Shown here: positions 18,145 through 25,963 of the stretch, in pieces
How the letters are laid out: each line of letters opens with the position of its first letter
How positions within the stretch are numbered: the first letter of the stretch is position 1
From: Acinetobacter lwoffii
Lineage (GTDB): Bacteria; Pseudomonadota; Gammaproteobacteria; Pseudomonadales; Moraxellaceae
DNA: 64,000 nt
Direction: 5' to 3'
Assembly (NCBI RefSeq): GCF_019343495.1
Contig: NZ_CP072550.1
Coordinates: 1 to 64,000 of the forward strand
Program-made: the position numbers and the translations under genes
The notes under the pieces: model-generated
What the model saw: the letters and a program-made list of their open reading frames with translations, nothing else
Told to the model about the DNA's origin: nothing
The model's database searches: none

Positions 18145-19344
18145 GTGAAAGATTCAATCTTTGCTGATGTTATATCAAAGTTGAATGCGGAAGTTTTTAC
18201 GCAAAAAGCTGGTCGCTTATACCCTCCTGTCAGTCAATTATTGGCACTGGAGAAAAAGTTAGCATTATGTACAGCATCATTGGTTAAAAGCGAAGACATT
18301 CCAGACTATAAACAGCTAGAACGCCTGTTTTGGGATAACGTAAATCATACCTATGGCACTGGTTATTTTGCGGAGATTCCTAAGTGGGGTTCCAACATCT
18401 TTATCCCATTACAGGTATGGGAAAGTGTGTTACAGCCTTATGCATTGTTCTATAAAAATATGAACCCTGAGTTTAACTTTTATGACTTTGCATTTACGAC
18501 TGCAGCGTTGAGCGCTTGGCGGTACAGCCAACCCGTGCTAAAGCTTGAAAATGATGTATATCGCACCCTATTGAATGATGAAAACGGTCGCTATGTCGAT
18601 GGTCATTTGCTGAATTACTACTTTCAGTGGACCAACTTTATTCATACACCAGGTCTAGGACACAACGACAAACCTTTATATGGTTTTTTCGCGCATCAAA
18701 ACGAAGTTTTGTTTAACGGAAACAACGTTAAAGTACTGATCATCGTGTTTTGCTATGAAGATACTGAAGCCAACATATCTGATGAAGATCCTTTAAGCTT
18801 AACCTCTAATTGGGGAGACTATGTGGTTTTAGAGTATCGCACGGATACTATTAAAACCATTAAAGATAGTTTGATTGGTACCAACCTTAAAGGTAGTCCT
18901 GAGCTATTAATCTTACTTGGTAAAATGCTTAGCTTATTTAATTTTTCTATTCATCCTAAAACTGACATCTACAATCACCGTGGCTACCTGATGCAACCCA
19001 CGTATAACGATACGATTGATTCATTTCTCAATAGTTATAGAAAGCACAAAGGTATGCCAGTACGCCGTGGCGTAGGTAAATCACCCTCTAGCAATCAACG
19101 CCGTGAAGTCCTCTATCATGTCCACGCACCAAGTTGTCCACGCCTGTTTGATACTGGTCTGAACACTGGTTTTGTGTCGCGCATGCACAAGAGTAGCCAT
19201 ATCGCTAATGACCATTTTAATACACTACATTGGCTTAAAACTGATACTGGCTTAAAACTAATTTCAGGTAGTTTATATACTCAAGAAACCGAAACTAAAC
19301 TTATTAAATCAATTCAAAATTACTTTTATGGTAATAATACTTAA
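18145..19344 (+). CDS. hypothetical protein, possible distant relative of the AcrVA2-like protein
   Basis: 399 residues from GTG at 18145, with GGAAG nine bases upstream. Cytoplasmic. The order of features (AWRYSQPVLKLENDVYRTLL, then NYYFQWTNF, then a beta stretch KVLIIVF, then LILLGKMLSLFNFSIHP, then a basic segment PVRRGVGKSP) follows the layout of the AcrVA2-like protein at 43-44 kb, but identity is low and the conserved C-terminal tryptophans are missing. It may be a diverged member or unrelated. First of three plus-strand genes ending with a primase-like gene. Confidence 0.7.
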   Translation: MKDSIFADVISKLNAEVFTQKAGRLYPPVSQLLALEKKLALCTASLVKSEDIPDYKQLERLFWDNVNHTYGTGYFAEIPKWGSNIFIPLQVWESVLQPYALFYKNMNPEFNFYDFAFTTAALSAWRYSQPVLKLENDVYRTLLNDENGRYVDGHLLNYYFQWTNFIHTPGLGHNDKPLYGFFAHQNEVLFNGNNVKVLIIVFCYEDTEANISDEDPLSLTSNWGDYVVLEYRTDTIKTIKDSLIGTNLKGSPELLILLGKMLSLFNFSIHPKTDIYNHRGYLMQPTYNDTIDSFLNSYRKHKGMPVRRGVGKSPSSNQRREVLYHVHAPSCPRLFDTGLNTGFVSRMHKSSHIANDHFNTLHWLKTDTGLKLISGSLYTQETETKLIKSIQNYFYGNNT

Positions 19345-19412
19345 AGGTTTTCATTCTTTTTTCCTTAAACCTGTTATATAATTTTAATACCCATTTCAAT
19401 CAATGAAGTATT

Positions 19413-20321
19413 ATGCGTTTCGAGTTCGATCCATCATTTATATCTCATGTTGCAGTACGATTAGATGGCACTTCCTTAAAATCATTTTTAGACAACCTTG
19501 GAAACGTATCTTTTCAAGAAGCTGAAAGTTATTTAAGCAATCTAATTAAAGGGAATTATGAGCAAGACGAGTTTACTGTTGGCTTGAAAGTTAAACCTAA
19601 AAACTACAATCAAACAGAATTATTAGGGCATCTTTATAAAAATAGTGCCTTTCAATCGGTTTCAACTGAAGTATCGGATCTCGACACCCAAAACATGCAC
19701 AATGACATAGCTCAATTCGTTCAAAGCTATGCCAATGTTGCAGATCTTCAGTACAACAGTTATTTCTTGGACAAGCAGACGTTTAAGCATGAAAAAACGT
19801 TAGATAGCTATATCTTCACAGAATTAATGCTGCAGTTCACCAACAATAATACCGTGAAGTTTCGTGTGGACGGCGAATATGTCACAGTGATTAATGCTGA
19901 GCTAACCTCTAAATACATCTATTTTAACGACAACAAGAATAAGCGGATCTGTAAGTTTTTAAGTAAAAATATGCATCCAGCTTATTTAGAGTCATTCTTA
20001 GAGCAGATGCATATTATTAAAATTGATTCTGAGCAGTACTTTTATAATGCAGTCGTGAATAACACAATAAGTTATGATGCTGACGTTAACGCCTTTATGG
20101 ACCAATCCCAGAATTTTTTAAATACCCTTGTGAAAGGTTATAAAAAACTGATCTTAAACAACGTGCGATTTAATCTTTACGAATTCTTAGAAGACGACCT
20201 TGAAAGTGTCATCCTAAACCGTATCACTAAGGCATGGCATTACGCTCATGAAATCACGTTGCAAACTAACAACCCATCAAAATATGTCGTTGCTCAACCG
20301 CTGGTTATAAAATATTTATAA
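19413..20321 (+). CDS. hypothetical protein
   Basis: 302 residues, cytoplasmic, acidic, beta-strands in the N-terminal half and helices in the C-terminal half. A CCTTAAACCTGTTATATAAT stretch upstream may be its promoter. Lies 16 bases before the primase-like gene, so it is probably cotranscribed. No recognisable motif. Confidence 0.75.
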   Translation: MRFEFDPSFISHVAVRLDGTSLKSFLDNLGNVSFQEAESYLSNLIKGNYEQDEFTVGLKVKPKNYNQTELLGHLYKNSAFQSVSTEVSDLDTQNMHNDIAQFVQSYANVADLQYNSYFLDKQTFKHEKTLDSYIFTELMLQFTNNNTVKFRVDGEYVTVINAELTSKYIYFNDNKNKRICKFLSKNMHPAYLESFLEQMHIIKIDSEQYFYNAVVNNTISYDADVNAFMDQSQNFLNTLVKGYKKLILNNVRFNLYEFLEDDLESVILNRITKAWHYAHEITLQTNNPSKYVVAQPLVIKYL

Positions 20322-20337
20322 GTGAGTTTCTTTATTT

Positions 20338-22017
20338 ATGAACCCCCTCATGATCAAGTATGGTATCGATATTGGTACGCTATCTAAAATATTTAGATCG
20401 CATCTTGAAAATGAGGGCATTGTATTTGATCGTGAGAGTGACTTTCAGCTTGAACGAAGCTCTAAACGTATTTACCTCAGAACCAATCACCACAATGACG
20501 CCACAAAAAATAAGAAAAAAACGGCCTGGTATCTTGTAGATCTAGATAACGCACGTATGTCTTATGGTTGGTTTCATGCTGGCGGTGCAAACTTCACTTA
20601 CAGCTTGTATGAATACATTCAAGAAATGGATCTGCAACCTGGTGACACCGTATATACCAAGGAACAGCAAGAAGAAGATCTTAAACGCTTCTTAAACTCA
20701 TGCAAAAGTGCTGAGAAGAACAAAAAAGACCAAGAGATATTGGCTCAAATCTATATGGGTTTTGAATGGGCCAGAAGCCTACCCTTGTCAAACCGTCCAC
20801 ACAACTACAATGTGAAAAAGCAGATTAGCTTCAGTCATGCTAGATTGTACAATCCAAGCAACTTCACTAAAAATGAGCTGATTGATTATGTCAGCCAGTA
20901 CTACCCTCAACACAAGAACAACACCATTATTCTGAACCGTATTATTGATCTGCAACCAGATCTAGATCAACAGTCGCTACGCCAGAACAAGCTTTTAGTT
21001 GAGGGGCAAAACCTCAAAAATCAAATCATTTTCCTTCAGACCATCGCTGAACACAAAAACAAGCGTGGTGAAGATAAGTTTACATTACGTGGTGTACTTG
21101 CAAACGGCGCTTTCAAAATCTTATATAAAGATCCATTGGATGCATGGAACCAAGATCGGATAATCTTTTGTGAGGGCTACGCCACTGGTGAAGCAATTGC
21201 AGAATCAATTCAATACTCTATTCCAGTCATTGTCGTGTACGTGGCTGGCAACATCATGAATGTAGTACGTGATTTCCGTGCCGAATTCCCGTTTTCACGC
21301 TTCTATATCTTCAATGATAATGACCATAAAACAGCATTAGAAAGCAAAATAAAGCGCAATCCCGGTATCTATTACGCAACAGAAGCATGCCGAGCTGTAA
21401 ACGCAGCCATGATTGGACCTGAATTTACTGAAGAACAGTTAGATCTAAGTGACTGGAACGATTTTAAATGTTTATACGGCGTTGATTACACGCGTGATGT
21501 TATACGTCATAAAATGCAAAATGCCGTGTGGACGACTGCAATTCAAAGCACGGTTAACCCGAACTACTCTATCAGTGCCCTATTCTTTGGCATCAAACAA
21601 CAGTTGGATGATATAGGCCTCTATCCTGATAGCATGACCAAAAAGAATTGGTTTAGCTTGGTTTTACGTGCATATGCTTTGCTGACTCAACAGGGATTTA
21701 GTCAGATCCACCCGATTGAGCTGGTCAAAGAACAATTTATTGAAATTCTTGGACAGATCAGCAAACAACCCCGTAAAGTCACTGGAGCTGAAGAACCAGA
21801 ACTCCTTCAGGCCTACACAAAACTTGTAGAAATGATCGCACGTAATGATTCAACAACAGCACTGAATCAACAGATTATCGCCGTGATTAATTTATACAAA
21901 AATGCAGATTATCCAATTGAAACATTAAAGGTTTGGCTCAAAGATATTGTGAGTAAATCGAACGATCCTGAATGGTCCGAAAACTTCATTAATAATATTT
22001 TTATTTCGATAATTTGA
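20338..22017 (+). CDS. Toprim-domain primase-like protein
   Basis: 559 residues. Residues about 270-385 form a Toprim domain: IIFCEGYATGEAIAES (catalytic Glu), a beta strand IPVIVVYVAGN, FYIFNDNDHKT (D-x-D pair) and LSDWNDF. N-terminal residues 40-160 resemble the substrate-binding region of plasmid primases. The C terminus is helical. Such proteins prime DNA in plasmid replication or are exported with the transferred strand. GTGAG precedes the ATG; a terminator follows. A second, larger Toprim protein lies 1 kb downstream. Confidence 0.8.
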   Translation: MNPLMIKYGIDIGTLSKIFRSHLENEGIVFDRESDFQLERSSKRIYLRTNHHNDATKNKKKTAWYLVDLDNARMSYGWFHAGGANFTYSLYEYIQEMDLQPGDTVYTKEQQEEDLKRFLNSCKSAEKNKKDQEILAQIYMGFEWARSLPLSNRPHNYNVKKQISFSHARLYNPSNFTKNELIDYVSQYYPQHKNNTIILNRIIDLQPDLDQQSLRQNKLLVEGQNLKNQIIFLQTIAEHKNKRGEDKFTLRGVLANGAFKILYKDPLDAWNQDRIIFCEGYATGEAIAESIQYSIPVIVVYVAGNIMNVVRDFRAEFPFSRFYIFNDNDHKTALESKIKRNPGIYYATEACRAVNAAMIGPEFTEEQLDLSDWNDFKCLYGVDYTRDVIRHKMQNAVWTTAIQSTVNPNYSISALFFGIKQQLDDIGLYPDSMTKKNWFSLVLRAYALLTQQGFSQIHPIELVKEQFIEILGQISKQPRKVTGAEEPELLQAYTKLVEMIARNDSTTALNQQIIAVINLYKNADYPIETLKVWLKDIVSKSNDPEWSENFINNIFISII

Positions 22018-22032
22018 ATGTCAAACATAGCC

Positions 22033-22066
22033 CCCCAAAGGTAGCAAACTTTTGGGGTTTATTTTT
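22033..22066 (+). terminator. rho-independent terminator
   Basis: CCCCAAAGG, short loop, CTTTTGGGG, TTTATTTTT after the primase-like gene. Confidence 0.85.
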
Positions 22067-22098
22067 CTCTAAACTTTCATTGAACTAGGTTTATCGAC

Positions 22099-22761
22099 CT
22101 ATTTAAAACTAATTTGTCCTGAGCCAGTTCGGTTTTGTGTCTTATGGATTGGGTTTCCATAAACTTTAACGTTGCCTGAGCCTGAAAGCTGTACTTGAGC
22201 TGAATTGATAGCTGTACAAAAGATATTGCCTGAACCAGATAGCGCCACTTCTAAATTGGTGCTTTTCAGTGGTAACGCATCAAAATTGCCTGATCCTTTC
22301 AAAGATAAGACACAGTGTTCAATGGTACCGTCTAAATCCATATTTCCAGATCCACTAATACTTGCGGTAAATTTATCTTCATTTAGATTTAAGATCTGGA
22401 TATTGCCTGAACCTTTTAAATCAATAGCTTTTAAAGTTGGGTAAGTGATCGATACTTCTAACGGTGAACGAGTACTAAAACTCACATTGTCCTGAATAGC
22501 TAAAACCAATACACCACCCTGAAAAGTAGCACTAATAAGATCCACAATATTATCGTCTGCAGTAATTTCCATTTTAGAATCACTTGAAGCAAAAAACTTC
22601 AGACTCATTGGACCATTCATACAGATTTCGTTAAATGGGCTTACAGGTACTTGCTTAGTCACTGGTTTTCCACTTCCAACGATTTGTTTGTTTGAACCTG
22701 AACTGTATACATTGGCGTTGCCATTGATTACAACAGAACCCGAAAAAAACTGTTTTGACAT
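22099..22761 (-). CDS. DUF2807 (GIN domain) beta-helix protein
   Basis: 220 residues. Repeated GSGN turns (LKGSGNI, SGSGNM, KGSGNF, SGSGNI, SGSGNV) between short beta strands are the hallmark of the DUF2807 'auto-transporter adhesin head GIN' family, which folds as a right-handed beta-helix. Family members are usually exported, but no signal peptide is visible here: the protein starts MSKQFFSGSVVINGNANVYS. GAGG lies before the ATG. Single gene transcribed against its neighbours. Role on the plasmid unknown. Confidence 0.8.
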   Translation of the reverse strand: MSKQFFSGSVVINGNANVYSSGSNKQIVGSGKPVTKQVPVSPFNEICMNGPMSLKFFASSDSKMEITADDNIVDLISATFQGGVLVLAIQDNVSFSTRSPLEVSITYPTLKAIDLKGSGNIQILNLNEDKFTASISGSGNMDLDGTIEHCVLSLKGSGNFDALPLKSTNLEVALSGSGNIFCTAINSAQVQLSGSGNVKVYGNPIHKTQNRTGSGQISFK

Positions 22762-22954
22762 ATAAACCTCAAATTAATAAAAGTAATTTAACCCTAAATA
22801 AGTGGTCATTCATAACCTATTTATTGTCTGTAAATTATAACATTGAGGGCTTAGACCTTTTTATTAAAATAATAAATTAAAACTTTTAATTTTTCTTTAA
22901 ACCTTTATTAGACATAGCTTATATTAAAGATTAAACAGAAATGTTTTTAGAATC

Positions 22955-22963
22955 GGTATATAC
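22955..22963. promoter_or_regulatory. GGTATATAC element
   Basis: Same nonamer as at 9.5 kb, in the 296-base region before the large Toprim gene, followed by ACTAAAAGTATAAA. Confidence 0.35.
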
Positions 22964-23057
22964 TAAAAGTATAAATTTTCTTAAGCATATGATTAATAGT
23001 CCTATGCAACCTGGGTAGCACATTGCACCTGAATATATATTAGAAATTGGAATTGTT

Positions 23058-25901
23058 ATGGCTGAGAAAGTACCGAACGCCCGACATAATTGTGATTTAA
23101 ATACGATGTTTCAGTTTTTCCAAGAAGAACTGGAGCGAAACTACGGATTCGTATTCAAGTCATCTGGTAAATATCAATTCGTGACCGTATTTGATGAAAA
23201 AGTGCCTTGCCTCACCGAATCAGATAACCCTAGTAAATCAAGTAGCAATAATGTCAAACCACGAGGGATGTATTGGATCTATCCAAACATGAACCGTGAT
23301 ACTGGTGAATACTGGCCAGTGCTCAAAGGACACCGCTTTGGTGTAACTGACATTGAAATCTCAATTGCTTTTGCTGACCACTATAAGAACGTAATCAAGC
23401 CTCAACGAGATTCAAACCCTAACTACAAACCACCAAGTAAAGAAGATGTTGATCGCCGTGTACGTGAGTTTGAAGAAGCTCAAAAGAAGCATCTACTTCA
23501 ACAAGAAAAAGAGCTCTTAGCTGCACAAATCGCTATCCGTATTGAGTGGCAACGTGCTGGTAAAGTTATTGACGATTCATTTTTTAATAATAAAACTGGA
23601 AGCATTCAGACCTTTAAACGCGACATTCGACAAATGCCGTATATGGTTGAAAAGAACCTAGAGCCATACGGCGCTAAAATCATGCGTAAAGATAACTTTA
23701 CCCGTGATGAAGCCATTGAAGCAGTAAAGCGTGAACTTCCTGAATCAGCTACCAATCAACAGCTTCTCGTTGAAACAGTAGAGAATGTATTAGCGTATCA
23801 AAAGCATTTCATCAACTTTGAACCTGAGATTGAGGGCGAAAAGAAAAAAGGCTTTGATTTACGTAAAAGCAGAGCTGTCATTCTTGCACCGTTAATTGAC
23901 ACTAATAACAAAGTCGTCAATTTACAGCGTATCACCCACCATCGCCAAAAAAAGCGCAACAAGGAAACCAACAAGCTTGAAGAAGTACTGCATAAGGGCA
24001 AGTACTTTTTTGATAAAGCCAAAACGAAAGATGCATTCTTGCCTGTTAGCAAAAATCCTGATGTTGGCTATGAAGTCTTTAACCCGAATGCAAAGAACTA
24101 TTTGATCAAGGAGGGTTGGGCAACAGCGATCAGCGCACGTAAGGCGTTGGATGCCGGATTAGAGCTTGGTTTATTGGGTGAGGGTTTTACTGCAGAAAAC
24201 ACACAAGTTTTAGCGTCATACAGTAAATCCAATATCTCAAGTGTTGCTGAGCTTATCCGCAGCATCAATCCTAAAGCCAATATATTTGTTGGTTATGATA
24301 ACGATGCTGGCCAAACGCTTGAGTCTGGTTTGAATCCTGGCTTACAAGAAGCTTGTCACAACTTTTCATTAAGTGGTGTGTTAGGTGATGTGAGCAAACA
24401 TGAAAAAACACGTATCACCCTACCCCCAGTTTTCCAAAATAAATTATCTGTTTCTGATTGGGATGATGCTCGTCAATATTTAGGTGTTGAACGTTTAGCT
24501 ACAGAGTTGGCAAAAGAACTAAATAACGCCGTCAAACGTATAGACAACAAGATCCCTGAAGTTGCGTATGCAATTAACCGCTACAACCGTCAACGCGAAG
24601 CTTATGCAGCCAAGTTCCCTAATAAAGAATACCAACCGAATTACGGCATTGTGATTGCACAATCAGATGAAAAATATCTGGAATTGCAGAACATACGAGC
24701 TAAAAACCAAGCAAATATTGAAAATTACAACGCAAATATTGAAAAGCGTAAACAAGATCTATCAAAAGCTAACTATGATGGACCAGCTGGTACAGGTAGC
24801 ACGAAATCCTATGCAAAACCAAAGTACCAACCGCCGTCATTTGATAAAGCATTTGATGATAAATCAACTCCAACCGCTACGGCACCCGTATCTTCGCCCG
24901 TCATGACTCTTGAGGGCATTAAGTCTTACATGGAGATCCTTTCTGAAATTGATGTCACCAAAGTTCAAAATGATGTTTTGAAAGTTGTCGCTACTGCAGA
25001 TGGCCATCAAAAGATTAAAGCCGGTGATATTGAATTCGAGAAAATGGGTGCCAAAGAACCAACCACTAGCACAAACCCAAGTATGGATAGCATGCAAAAT
25101 ACCAAAGTACATATTGATGTATCCAAGGACATCAACAAAGATACAGTTAAATTGCAGAGTGTGGATCGTTCGACCATTCCCGAACAAAACCTTCAGCAAG
25201 GTATCGATCATCAAAGCTACGCTAAGTCAGCTATCTTTACCGCTTTTTGGCTTCATTCAGCAGAAATGTATAAAGCTAGAAAGTTAATTCATGAAGCTGG
25301 TATTAGTAATGCCGATGTTGAGGGTTCAATTGCTGTCGCTGAAGATAAGCTCAATAAAGCTCAGGAAGAAGTTTCTAAGAAGCGGTCGTATCCTGAACTT
25401 TTTGTGATTAGTGCGTCTGATAGCGAATACCGTGCGTCAATCATGAAAGTTTTATCTGATTTAGAGGCTGCACATCCAGAGTGGCAGAATCTCAAAACAT
25501 TTAGAGAAAATCTTACTGATAGGACCATTGCATTTGATCAATTGAATCTGGATACATTGAAGATCAAAAACAAAGTAGTGCATTTGATTGTCAGTAATGT
25601 GACCAATGATCAAAACTATCAAAAGGTTCAAGAAAGCCTCACCACCCTTTTAGATACATCGAACAGCTTGTCTTTGGACCGTCAACAAAAGTTCAATCTT
25701 GTGAACGGTCTAAGTAAAACATTAAACAACATGGCCAAACTGTTAGATGAACCACCAGTCTTCCAAAGACTGAACGATTTCTTTACTCGTTTTGAAAAGC
25801 GTGTAGATGATCTCGTTCTAGGTGATGGTCTAAAGCTGTATGGTATAGAACCGCAGAATTTAAACAAAACTAACGAACGTGGACAGTCGTTCGATATGTA
25901 A
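23058..25901 (+). CDS. large Toprim-domain primase-like protein
   Basis: 947 residues. The Toprim region is recognisable: NYLIKEGWATAISARKAL (catalytic Glu), NIFVGYDNDAGQTLESG (D-x-D) and LSVSDWDDARQYLG. The order EGxAT, xDND, DWxD is the same as in the 559-residue protein, so the two are distant paralogues. Upstream, residues about 20-110 may bind DNA; downstream lie a long charged coiled coil (about 500-600) and a helical C-terminal third. It probably acts as the main plasmid or transfer primase. Closed by a terminator. Confidence 0.82.
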   Translation: MAEKVPNARHNCDLNTMFQFFQEELERNYGFVFKSSGKYQFVTVFDEKVPCLTESDNPSKSSSNNVKPRGMYWIYPNMNRDTGEYWPVLKGHRFGVTDIEISIAFADHYKNVIKPQRDSNPNYKPPSKEDVDRRVREFEEAQKKHLLQQEKELLAAQIAIRIEWQRAGKVIDDSFFNNKTGSIQTFKRDIRQMPYMVEKNLEPYGAKIMRKDNFTRDEAIEAVKRELPESATNQQLLVETVENVLAYQKHFINFEPEIEGEKKKGFDLRKSRAVILAPLIDTNNKVVNLQRITHHRQKKRNKETNKLEEVLHKGKYFFDKAKTKDAFLPVSKNPDVGYEVFNPNAKNYLIKEGWATAISARKALDAGLELGLLGEGFTAENTQVLASYSKSNISSVAELIRSINPKANIFVGYDNDAGQTLESGLNPGLQEACHNFSLSGVLGDVSKHEKTRITLPPVFQNKLSVSDWDDARQYLGVERLATELAKELNNAVKRIDNKIPEVAYAINRYNRQREAYAAKFPNKEYQPNYGIVIAQSDEKYLELQNIRAKNQANIENYNANIEKRKQDLSKANYDGPAGTGSTKSYAKPKYQPPSFDKAFDDKSTPTATAPVSSPVMTLEGIKSYMEILSEIDVTKVQNDVLKVVATADGHQKIKAGDIEFEKMGAKEPTTSTNPSMDSMQNTKVHIDVSKDINKDTVKLQSVDRSTIPEQNLQQGIDHQSYAKSAIFTAFWLHSAEMYKARKLIHEAGISNADVEGSIAVAEDKLNKAQEEVSKKRSYPELFVISASDSEYRASIMKVLSDLEAAHPEWQNLKTFRENLTDRTIAFDQLNLDTLKIKNKVVHLIVSNVTNDQNYQKVQESLTTLLDTSNSLSLDRQQKFNLVNGLSKTLNNMAKLLDEPPVFQRLNDFFTRFEKRVDDLVLGDGLKLYGIEPQNLNKTNERGQSFDM

Positions 25902-25912
25902 AATCAGATATG

Positions 25913-25941
25913 AAAAAGCCCCGAATATCGGGGCTTCTTTT
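25913..25941. terminator. bidirectional rho-independent terminator
   Basis: AAAAAGCCCCGA, loop ATA, TCGGGGCTTCTTTT; serves the primase-like gene and the convergent res gene. Confidence 0.88.
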
Positions 25942-25963
25942 AGAGTCTATGTTTTCAAGATTA

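Noticed and set aside
24655..25287. Plus- and minus-strand frames inside the 947-residue gene
   Set aside because: They overlap the supported Toprim gene along their whole length and show no motif.
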